DNA from: JABDGC01 sp964449835
GTDB taxonomy: Bacteria; Pseudomonadota; Gammaproteobacteria; DSM-16500
Length of the DNA: 30,531 bases
NCBI GenBank assembly: GCA_964449835.1
Contig: CAYVBZ010000024.1
Span: 1-30,531 of the forward strand
Direction: 5' to 3'
Shown: positions 1-6,141 of the stretch, piece by piece
How positions within the stretch are numbered: the first letter of the stretch is position 1
How the letters are laid out: every line of letters starts with the position of its first letter
Notes under the pieces: model-generated
Databases searched by the model: none
Told to the model about the DNA's origin: nothing
Seen by the model: only the letters and a program-made list of their open reading frames with translations
Program-made: the position numbers and the translations under genes

Positions 1-54
1 TAGAGCATCGGCCTTCTAAGCCGAGGGTAGCAGGTTCGAATCCTGCCAGGCGCG
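1..54 (+). tRNA. tRNA-Arg(UCU), 5' end cut by window edge
   Basis: The 3' two thirds of a tRNA are visible. The anticodon stem TCGGC/GCCGA (8-12 with 20-24) closes a 7-base loop CTTCTAA, giving anticodon TCT at 15-17 (reads AGA, Arg). The T arm is GCAGG-TTCGAAT-CCTGC (30-46). The acceptor 3' strand CAGGCGC (47-53) is followed by discriminator G54. The acceptor 5' strand and most of the D arm lie before the window. After G54 the genome reads CAG, so the 3' CCA is not encoded and must be added by tRNA nucleotidyltransferase. folD starts 36 bases downstream. Confidence 0.93.
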
Positions 55-90
55 CAGATTATACGCGCACCGCATTAAATAAGGGACTAT

Positions 91-990
91 ATGACCGCCA
101 AAATCATTGATGGGAAGGCAATTGCTGCAAAAATACGTAAAGATATTCGCGCGAAAATCCGCCTGCGGACTAAACAGAGTAAGCGGCCGCCTAAATTGGC
201 GGTAATTTTGGTGGGAAACGACCCGGCTTCTGAAGTGTATGTGCGGAACAAGCATGCGGCTTGTGAAGAAGTGGGGATCCAGTCGGTTGATTATTCTTTG
301 CCTGCAAATATTTCTCAAAAAAAGCTCGTTGATTTGGTTCAAAAATTAAACAAAGATAAGACGGTCAATGGGATTCTGGTGCAGTTGCCTTTGCCTAGGC
401 AGATTCAAAGTGAAGTGGTTTTGGAGAAAATTCATCCCTTGAAAGATGTGGATGGGTTTCATTCTTTTAACTTGGGGCGGTTGGCTTTGGACCGGTCGCA
501 GTTGCGGCCTTGTACGCCTTATGGGGTGATGTTGTTGTTGGAGGCAATTGGGCAGAAATTTAAGGGGAAGCAGGCAGTAGTGATTGGGGCTTCGAATATT
601 GTGGGCAAACCAATGGCTTTGGAGCTTTTGGCGGCGGGCTGTACAGTGACGATTTGTCATCGGTTTACAAAGGATTTGCAGGAACAGGTGGGGCGGGCAG
701 ATATTTTGGTTTCGGCGGTTGGGAAGCCGGGAATCATTAAAGGGAGGTGGCTTAGGAAAGGGGTTACTGCAATTGACATTGGAATTATTTTATTGCCGAA
801 TGGGAAATTGACGGGAGACTTTGAGTTTGATGAGGCTAAAAAAAGGGCGAAGTGGATTACGCCGGTGCCAGGAGGAGTGGGGCCTATGACAATTGCGGTT
901 TTGCTCAAGAATACTTTGTTTGCGCAGGGGTTGCAGGAGAAGCCCTTTGAGACGGTGCCTCGCACCTCCTCAGGGCGCAGCGGGTTATAG
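91..990 (+). CDS. folD: Bifunctional methylenetetrahydrofolate dehydrogenase/cyclohydrolase FolD
   Basis: Cytosolic enzyme of one-carbon metabolism that interconverts 5,10-methylene-, methenyl- and 10-formyl-tetrahydrofolate with NADP. The E. coli catalytic positions are kept at the same numbers: Tyr50 and Lys54 in YVRNK, Gln98 in VQLPLP, Asp121 in DVDG. The NADP-binding GASNIVGKP is at 166-174, and PVPGGVGPMT lies near residue 260. The start ATG at 91 follows AAGGGA. At 299 aa it is slightly longer than the usual 285-290. The extra tail, residues 285-298, is encoded by a palindromic element (see repeat at 943-975). The TAG stop is at 988-990, and the next gene begins 29 bases later on the same strand. 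Confidence 0.97.
   Translation: MTAKIIDGKAIAAKIRKDIRAKIRLRTKQSKRPPKLAVILVGNDPASEVYVRNKHAACEEVGIQSVDYSLPANISQKKLVDLVQKLNKDKTVNGILVQLPLPRQIQSEVVLEKIHPLKDVDGFHSFNLGRLALDRSQLRPCTPYGVMLLLEAIGQKFKGKQAVVIGASNIVGKPMALELLAAGCTVTICHRFTKDLQEQVGRADILVSAVGKPGIIKGRWLRKGVTAIDIGIILLPNGKLTGDFEFDEAKKRAKWITPVPGGVGPMTIAVLLKNTLFAQGLQEKPFETVPRTSSGRSGL
943..975 (+). repeat. Palindromic element forming the folD 3' end
   Basis: Nested inverted repeat: CCCT (943-946) pairs with AGGG (972-975), GAG (949-951) with CTC (969-971), and GGTGC (954-958) with GCACC (962-966) around the triloop CTC. It encodes FolD residues from Pro285 on, where the conserved fold has already ended. The same architecture, with CCCTTYGAG at the left and CTCAGGGCG at the right, occurs inside leuS at 17957-17991. 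Two related copies in one window, both inside genes, suggest a dispersed palindromic repeat family rather than chance. Confidence 0.7.
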
Positions 991-1019
991 ATTTGTTTAA
1001 TTGGCAGGGAGGTAGGGTG

Positions 1020-1433
1020 ATGTGGAGAGTGATTTTGGGGGCGGTGGTTTTGGGGAGTGCGACTTGGGCTTGGGGGTTTCCTAATCTGCAGGTTGAGCAT
1101 GCGCCGACGGAGAATTTGGGGGCGATTACGGTTGATGAGTTGGGGCCTGTGTTTTCGCGGACTTTGCCGGAGGAGAAATCAGTGAGTGTGGCGGCGAAGG
1201 AGAGGAAAGACGAGAGGGCTAATAATTTGTTGTCGATGTTTCCGGAGGAAAAACCAAAGGAGGAGAAGAACCCTTTGGAGGAGGAGGCGAGGAATGAGAT
1301 GAAGGCCTTGGAGGACCCAGAGGGGGTGGGGGAGGAGCCGCCGAAGGAGCTTCGGATGCCGAAGGGGGTTGTGCAAGCGGAGAATGCGAGAAAAGAGATT
1401 GAGTTGGGGGGAGTGGAAGAGAGGAAGGGATAG
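1020..1433 (+). CDS. Small Glu/Lys-rich exported protein, unknown function
   Basis: Not recognised. The ATG at 1020 is chosen over an upstream TTG at 993 because GGGAGG (1007-1012) lies 7 bases before it and because the protein then begins with a signal peptide: MWR, a hydrophobic stretch to about residue 18, and a likely cut after AWG. The mature part (about 118 aa) is highly charged, with runs such as EEKPKEEKNPLEEEA and many Glu, Lys and Pro; it is probably disordered. No cysteine, lipobox or further membrane segment is seen. It probably shares the folD transcript and ends at the hairpin at 1456. A purine-rich, G-biased sequence could yield an open frame by chance, but the ribosome site and signal peptide argue for a real gene. 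Confidence 0.6.
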   Translation: MWRVILGAVVLGSATWAWGFPNLQVEHAPTENLGAITVDELGPVFSRTLPEEKSVSVAAKERKDERANNLLSMFPEEKPKEEKNPLEEEARNEMKALEDPEGVGEEPPKELRMPKGVVQAENARKEIELGGVEERKG

Positions 1434-1455
1434 GCTTGGGGCCTCCCAACCCCTG

Positions 1456-1484
1456 CCCTTCCCTCCACGAAGTGGAGGGAAGGG
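1456..1484. terminator. Strong hairpin between convergent genes
   Basis: A perfect 13-bp stem, CCCTTCCCTCCAC (1456-1468) with GTGGAGGGAAGGG (1472-1484), closed by the stable triloop GAA. It sits between the end of the Glu/Lys-rich gene (+) and the end of the glycosyltransferase (-). It has no clear T-run on either strand (GGTTCTTCTTC follows on +), so it may be a Rho-assisted or bidirectional terminator, or an mRNA 3'-end stabiliser. Confidence 0.55.
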
Positions 1485-1540
1485 GGTTCTTCTTCGAGTT
1501 CTTCTTTAGATTCTTCCTTGGGTTCTTCTTGTCTTCTCTT

Positions 1541-2518
1541 TTAGATGTTAATGGCGGCTTCGGGTTCTTGAATAGGACCGGCTTCTAGGACCTTTCGGAT
1601 AACGAAGCGGGGGCGTTGGCGGACTTCTTGGAAAATGCGGCCGACGTATTCGCCGGTGATGCCTAGCCCTAAGAGTAAGATGCCGATTAGAAAGAAGAGG
1701 ATGGCGAAGAGGGTGAAGACGCCTTCTACTTCGGGGCCTATGATGAGGCGGCGTAAGAATAAATACATGACGAAAATGAAGCTTAGGAAAGAGATGACGA
1801 CACCGGTAAAAGTAATGGCTTGTAAGGGGAAGAGAGAAAAGCCGGTGATGAGGTCGAAGTTGTAGCGGATTAAGCCGTAGAAATTATAGCTGGATTCGCC
1901 TGCCAAACGTTCGGCGTGGGAAACGCCGACTTCAGTGGGGTTCACGGCGTAATTTAAAGCCAATGCTGGAATGAAGGTGGTGGTTTCTCCGGTTGAGGCC
2001 ATGAGGTCCACAATTTCTCTGCGGTAGGCGCGGAGCATGCAGCCTTCATCTTTCATGCGGAGCTTGGGCATCATCCATTCGCGAATTTTATTGTGGGCGC
2101 GGGAAACCATGAGGCGCCACCAATGGTCTTGACGGTCTTCGCGGTAGGCGTTCACCACATCGTGGCCCTTTTCCATAGCGGCGACCAGTTTGGGAATTTC
2201 TTCCGGGGGGTTTTGCAGGTCGGCGTCCATCGTAATCACAATTTCACCGCGGACACGTTCAAAGCCCGCCATAATGGCCATGTGTTGGCCGAAATTACCG
2301 TTGAATTCAATCACACGAATCTGTTCTGGGCGCAGCTGATGCAGGGACTTCAAAATTTCAGAAGAACGGTCTGTGCTGCCGTCGTTGGTAAGTAAAATTT
2401 CATAGGGCTTGCCTAAATTATCTAAGACCCGGGTGAGACGGCGGTACAAGACCTCCAGGTTTTCTTCTTCGTTATGGACGGGAACCACCACGCTAATATA
2501 GGGCTTTGCAAATGTCAT
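1541..2518 (-). CDS. ArnC/GtrB-like polyprenyl-phosphate glycosyltransferase (GT2)
   Basis: Inner-membrane family-2 glycosyltransferase that moves a sugar from a nucleotide donor to undecaprenyl phosphate. Seen: the N-terminal GT-A start ISVVVPVHNEEENL, NDGSTDRS, the metal-binding DADLQNPPEE (DxD), and GCMLRAYRR followed by a TFIPALALNYA region, closely matching ArnC (4-deoxy-4-formamido-L-arabinose transferase). Two C-terminal membrane helices lie around residues 230-300. At 325 aa it is close to the ArnC size. The ATG at 2518 is chosen because it places the Rossmann strand at residue 8; longer starts add unrelated sequence. No other arn genes are nearby, so the exact sugar is unknown; lipid A or O-antigen modification is an inference. 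In frame, the codons after the TAA continue as an acidic stretch (see findings). Confidence 0.88.
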   Translation of the reverse strand: MTFAKPYISVVVPVHNEEENLEVLYRRLTRVLDNLGKPYEILLTNDGSTDRSSEILKSLHQLRPEQIRVIEFNGNFGQHMAIMAGFERVRGEIVITMDADLQNPPEEIPKLVAAMEKGHDVVNAYREDRQDHWWRLMVSRAHNKIREWMMPKLRMKDEGCMLRAYRREIVDLMASTGETTTFIPALALNYAVNPTEVGVSHAERLAGESSYNFYGLIRYNFDLITGFSLFPLQAITFTGVVISFLSFIFVMYLFLRRLIIGPEVEGVFTLFAILFFLIGILLLGLGITGEYVGRIFQEVRQRPRFVIRKVLEAGPIQEPEAAINI

Positions 2519-2549
2519 TTTTGAGGTACCTATTTTTTCAAGAGCGAGT

Positions 2550-2555
2550 ATTATA
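2550..2555 (-). promoter_or_regulatory. Putative -10 box for the glycosyltransferase gene
   Basis: TATAAT on the minus strand in the 74-bp AT-rich gap between divergent genes, placing a transcript start about 25 bases before the ATG at 2518. No good -35 hexamer is visible. The overlapping TATATA on the plus strand could serve nth. Confidence 0.3.
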
Positions 2556-2592
2556 TAGATTAAAAAATGGAAAAGCATTAGGATCGCGGTTT

Positions 2593-3255
2593 ATGGACGC
2601 CAAAAAAATTCGCAGCATTTTTGCCTGCTTCAAAAAATTTAATCCAAAGCCAACAACTGAACTTGTCTATCATGGCCCTTTTGAACTCTTGGTGGCTGTC
2701 ATTTTGTCGGCGCAAGCGACTGATAAGTCAGTTAATAAGGCCACAACCGCCCTCTTCCATGCCGCTAAAACGCCTGAACAAATGCTGGAACTGGGTGAAA
2801 GCAGGCTGCGGGACTTGGTTAAAACCATTGGACTGTATAAAACTAAAGCTAAAAATATCTTTCAAACTTGCCGGCTTTTGGTAGAGCGCTTTCACTCGAG
2901 GGTCCCCTCTTCCCGGGAGGCGTTGGAGTCTTTGCCAGGTGTGGGGCGGAAAACGGCAAATGTGATTTTAAACACCTGCTTTAAGCAGCCGGTGATTGCG
3001 GTAGACACGCATATTTTCCGGGTGGCGCAGCGGATTGGCTTAGCCAAAGGTAAAACACCGCTTGCGGTGGAAGAACAATTGATGAAGGGGGTTCCCAAAG
3101 AATATCTGCATGATGCGCACCATTGGCTCATTTTGCATGGGCGCTATGTCTGCACGGCCAAAAAACCAAAATGTCCGGAATGTATTATTAATCGCTGGTG
3201 CGAATTTCCGGACAAGACCCCTGCCCTCGCTGTTTCTAAAATGAAAAGGAAGTGA
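2593..3255 (+). CDS. nth: Endonuclease III
   Basis: Base-excision-repair DNA glycosylase/AP lyase for oxidised pyrimidines. Seen: the helix-hairpin-helix LPGVGRKTANVILN containing the catalytic Lys, the catalytic Asp in VDTHIFRV, and a C-terminal 4Fe-4S cluster loop with Cys spacing C-x6-C-x2-C-x5-C (CTAKKPKCPECIINRWC). At 220 aa it is the usual length. The ATG at 2593 is chosen because MDAKKIRSIF aligns with known N-termini; an upstream in-frame start at 2506 would overlap the divergent gene. In E. coli nth ends the rsx operon; here it is followed 4 bases later by an outer-membrane protein gene, so the two are probably co-transcribed. Confidence 0.95.
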   Translation: MDAKKIRSIFACFKKFNPKPTTELVYHGPFELLVAVILSAQATDKSVNKATTALFHAAKTPEQMLELGESRLRDLVKTIGLYKTKAKNIFQTCRLLVERFHSRVPSSREALESLPGVGRKTANVILNTCFKQPVIAVDTHIFRVAQRIGLAKGKTPLAVEEQLMKGVPKEYLHDAHHWLILHGRYVCTAKKPKCPECIINRWCEFPDKTPALAVSKMKRK

Positions 3256-3259
3256 TGTG

Positions 3260-4093
3260 ATGTTGGCATTCAATAAAAAATGGACTCAGTGGCTGGTGGC
3301 TTATTTGTGTTGGTTTTTCATGGCATCGGCGGGTGCACAGAGTCCAAGTACTCAGCCTCAATTTACTTCCCAGGCAGACGACCACTGGCACTGGACGGTC
3401 GCACCTTATCTTTGGGCCATGAACATGAACGGGAGTGCTCAAATTAAAGGGCAAAGGGCTTCTGTACATCAAACTTTTGGGGATATTTTAAAGGATTTAA
3501 ATTGGGCTGGGATGGTTTGGTTGGAGGCAGATAAAGGGAAGTTAGGGATATTTCTGAACTTGCTTTATGCCTCGCTCTCGCAAGGGGCGAGTGATCGATA
3601 TATTTCGGCGCATGTGAATAGTAGTTTTGGGCTTTATAGTGCGGGGCTTTCTTATGAGGTTTACAAAACTTGTTTGTGTTCGGGGGGGTGTCAGCCGGGG
3701 GATTCTACTTTGAAAATTGTGCCGTATATCGGTGCGCGGTATACCTCGAATGATGCGAGTTTGACGGTGAATAGCATCTTAGGGAGTGTGCGGGGGTCGG
3801 ACAATCAGCATTGGACGGACCCTTTTATTGGGGCGCGGTTGAATTTTGATTTGAGTCGGGCTTGGTTGCTTTCCTTGGCCGCGGACGTAGGGGGGACGAA
3901 TGCGAGTAGTGACCATAGCTACAATGTTTGGGGGTTGATTGGGTATAGACCGCAGGCCCTGTTGAAGGCGACGGCTTGGTATTTGGGGTATCGGGTTTTG
4001 GACCAGCTTTATATTAAGGGAGGGAGTTCTAACTATTATTATTGGAACATGAAAATGTATGGACCGGTGGCGGGGGTTTCGGTAACACTTTAA
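3260..4093 (+). CDS. Predicted outer-membrane beta-barrel protein
   Basis: 277 aa with a signal peptide (positively charged start, hydrophobic core, likely cut after ASAGA). The mature part alternates hydrophobic and polar residues in short strands rich in Tyr, Trp and Gly, for example WTVAPYLWAMNMNG, GIFLNLLYASLS and LIGYRP, typical of an 8- to 12-strand barrel. It resembles an uncharacterised barrel family with a PYLWA...G start found in several proteobacteria; function unknown. A putative loop carries clustered cysteines (Cys138, Cys140, Cys144). The start is ATG 3260, just after a GTG at 3257, with AAAAGGAAG upstream overlapping the nth end. The last residue is Leu rather than the common Phe. 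Confidence 0.75.
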   Translation: MLAFNKKWTQWLVAYLCWFFMASAGAQSPSTQPQFTSQADDHWHWTVAPYLWAMNMNGSAQIKGQRASVHQTFGDILKDLNWAGMVWLEADKGKLGIFLNLLYASLSQGASDRYISAHVNSSFGLYSAGLSYEVYKTCLCSGGCQPGDSTLKIVPYIGARYTSNDASLTVNSILGSVRGSDNQHWTDPFIGARLNFDLSRAWLLSLAADVGGTNASSDHSYNVWGLIGYRPQALLKATAWYLGYRVLDQLYIKGGSSNYYYWNMKMYGPVAGVSVTL

Positions 4094-4165
4094 GTTATTC
4101 TAGCCTGCCCGCAACGAAGTTGGGCCTTAGAGTCGTCATTGCATGCTTTTGAAAAAAAAAGAAAA

Positions 4166-4194
4166 TCCCGAAAGGCCACCATAACCTTTCGGGA
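4166..4194 (-). terminator. Rho-independent terminator of the LbtU-like gene
   Basis: Perfect 10-bp stem TCCCGAAAGG (4166-4175) with CCTTTCGGGA (4185-4194), 9-base loop. Read on the minus strand, the stem is followed by TTTTCTTTTTTTTTC. It lies about 65 bases past the stop of the minus-strand porin gene. Confidence 0.88.
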
Positions 4195-4195
4195 C

Positions 4196-4218
4196 TTCCC
4201 GCGAAGCGAGTGCGGGAA
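4196..4218 (+). terminator. Second hairpin, possible terminator for the + strand barrel gene
   Basis: TTCCCGC (4196-4202) pairs with GCGGGAA (4212-4218) around a 9-base loop, followed by AACTTTT on the plus strand. The weak T-run makes it a modest candidate. It directly abuts the minus-strand terminator. Confidence 0.4.
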
Positions 4219-4260
4219 AACTTTTACCTCTTAAGTATAGACCAAAAATTGCACAAATCA

Positions 4261-5916
4261 CTAGAAATAAAGGTCGAACTGTAAAGTGACCACATTATCG
4301 TAGGTACCGAGGCCAGTACTCGCGGGTGAAACGTTGGAGCCGGTTGAGGTATCACTGGCTGCATAGTTAATGTCGTGACGGAATTCAAGACTTTGAATGG
4401 TGTTATGCCAAATGGACGTATTGAAGACCAGGCCGAAGCGTTGTTTGGGTAGATTGATTGCCAAAGCTTCGTGTGCTTGACCATAGCCGAAGCCGATTGA
4501 AGAAGGCTTGTCAAAAATAGAGAGGGTATAAGAAGCTTCTCCATTGACTGCCCAAGGTTTAGCGCCGTGAGCATTAAACTGGAGGTCGTTGGGATTAAAG
4601 GACGTGGTCACGCCAACATATTCTGCGATTAAATTAATATTGTCGCCCACCGTTACGAAAGCACGCAAGTCCAAAGCCGGAACGCGGTGCACAATTTTTT
4701 CATTGCCATAAGGCAGAGGCCCTGCGAAACCATTAAATTTAGGTTGATCGCCTGTATTCTGCATGCCTGCTGAATCGGCGATATTCCCAAGCCAGCCGAT
4801 GCCGATGTCGCCATTCACATCCGGGCAGGGACTATCAAAGCGAAAACCGAGGTTGATGCCCCCATTGTTAATTCTGGAAGTGGCACTCGCGTGGCTGTCG
4901 CCTTTAAACGCATAAACCGCGGTGTAAAAAGTATTGGGCCTTTGGCCTTGGTAACCGGCGAGTACAGCGCGCGCTTTAGTTCGGCCTAAGGTTTTGGTCA
5001 AAGGTGAAGAAATAAAAACGGAGGAATAGGTCCCGAAAGGCACATACATTTGACCAATGGTGCCGTAGAACGGTGAGCGTGAGAAATCCCCTAAAATAAT
5101 AAAGGCGTTATTTAAGAAAAGTTCGGAGTTGATTACCCGGGAATTGGTTTCAACCGGCTCGTTGCCATTGTTGTAGCTAAAAGAAAAATAGCCTGAAACC
5201 CAGGGGGAAGGCGTGAGCAAGAAACCGTCCAATTCCGCGGCGGTGAGATCAATGTCGCTGGAGCTGCCATTGTTTCCAGAGCCAGGGTTACCGCCCTGCT
5301 GTCCGTATTTAATGTACTGCGCCTGTGCTTCTAAAATACCGCTCAAAATTAAATGAGAGCGATGCGTATCTTCGCCGGTATGAATGCCCCGGGCTTTCAT
5401 CCCTTCTAAAGCGGCTTTGCGCAATTTCAGCAAGGCCACATCCGTATTAATTTTAGGATCGTTAACAATCAATTGGTTGCCGCTAAATTGAATGGGCGTG
5501 TTGACGTAAGGGCCAATTGAAACGAAGGAAAGTCCGGGATTGTCCCAGTCCAAGGGAAGGCTTTGCAAATAGCTTTGAATTAATAAGTCCATTTGTGACC
5601 CGCCTCGCAATTGGATGTTCGAGGGAACCACAGTAACCAAGTCAGGATTTGCTGTTTCTGTGGGACGCACTTGGGCCGCTGGAACGGTCTTTTTAGCAGA
5701 CTTGTTTTTTGGGGCGGGCTGCTCGACTTCCGGTTTCCCGTTTTTTAAGAGTGCGACTTCGCGGCGCAGCAGGACCATCTCTTTTTTCAGTTCCTTGGTC
5801 TCGGAAGAAATTTGATTGATTTTCTTTTGGTCCCCAGCGGTTTGCGCTACGGCAAAAACGGGAAGTAACGATAAAATAAATACGAAAAAACTCGCTATGA
5901 GTGCGTTTATTCTCAT
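4261..5916 (-). CDS. LbtU-like siderophore porin
   Basis: 551-aa outer-membrane protein resembling the Legionella LbtU family, which mediates TonB-independent uptake of the siderophore legiobactin. Seen: a signal peptide to about residue 24 (FAVAQ); a short coiled coil at about 30-60 (ISSETKELKKEMVLLRREVALL); a Pro/Lys linker; then a long C-terminal barrel ending FDLYF, with Phe last as in Bam-recognised barrels. The ATG at 5916 is preceded by GGGAG 7 bases upstream. It is monocistronic, with a good terminator, and divergent from the kinase gene. Whether the substrate is a siderophore is inference from the family; no siderophore synthesis gene is in the window. No convincing Fur box was found upstream. 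Confidence 0.78.
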   Translation of the reverse strand: MRINALIASFFVFILSLLPVFAVAQTAGDQKKINQISSETKELKKEMVLLRREVALLKNGKPEVEQPAPKNKSAKKTVPAAQVRPTETANPDLVTVVPSNIQLRGGSQMDLLIQSYLQSLPLDWDNPGLSFVSIGPYVNTPIQFSGNQLIVNDPKINTDVALLKLRKAALEGMKARGIHTGEDTHRSHLILSGILEAQAQYIKYGQQGGNPGSGNNGSSSDIDLTAAELDGFLLTPSPWVSGYFSFSYNNGNEPVETNSRVINSELFLNNAFIILGDFSRSPFYGTIGQMYVPFGTYSSVFISSPLTKTLGRTKARAVLAGYQGQRPNTFYTAVYAFKGDSHASATSRINNGGINLGFRFDSPCPDVNGDIGIGWLGNIADSAGMQNTGDQPKFNGFAGPLPYGNEKIVHRVPALDLRAFVTVGDNINLIAEYVGVTTSFNPNDLQFNAHGAKPWAVNGEASYTLSIFDKPSSIGFGYGQAHEALAINLPKQRFGLVFNTSIWHNTIQSLEFRHDINYAASDTSTGSNVSPASTGLGTYDNVVTLQFDLYF

Positions 5917-6050
5917 GAGGAAACTCCCAGAGTGTATTCTTAATGATTCGGAATAATCTTAAAGGTACAAATTAGACCGGAGGACTAAGCTAGCAAAATT
6001 CAAAATGAAGCACAAGAGGTTAAAAGGCCTGCTATTTACATATGAATTGT

Positions 6051-6132
6051 GTTATAAGTAATTATAACCCTATAAAATTTTATAGTTTTAACGGCTATAA
6101 CTTAAATTACAAAGCGGTTAACCTCTAAGAGG
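6051..6132. promoter_or_regulatory. Stacked palindromes upstream of the kinase gene
   Basis: Within 82 bases of AT-rich DNA: GTTATAA-gtaa-TTATAAC (6051-6068), the 16-bp perfect palindrome CTATAAAATTTTATAG (6070-6085), a further CTATAAC (6094-6100), GGTTAACC (6116-6123), and CCTCTAAGAGG (6122-6132), which overlaps the ribosome binding site AGAGGA. Several share the TATAAC core, so they may be operator half-sites for a dimeric regulator. The rest of the 225-bp divergent gap (5917-6050) shows no gene. Confidence 0.45.
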
Positions 6133-6141
6133 AAGAGCACT

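Noticed and set aside
905..1468. A 187-codon minus-strand open frame opposite folD and the Glu/Lys-rich gene.
   Set aside because: Ser/Pro-rich shadow frame caused by the purine-rich plus strand; no ribosome site and no recognisable protein.
5917..6000. A possible Fur box upstream of the LbtU-like gene (AATGATTCGGAATAATCTT).
   Set aside because: Too many mismatches to the GATAATGATAATCATTATC consensus; the symmetry is poor.
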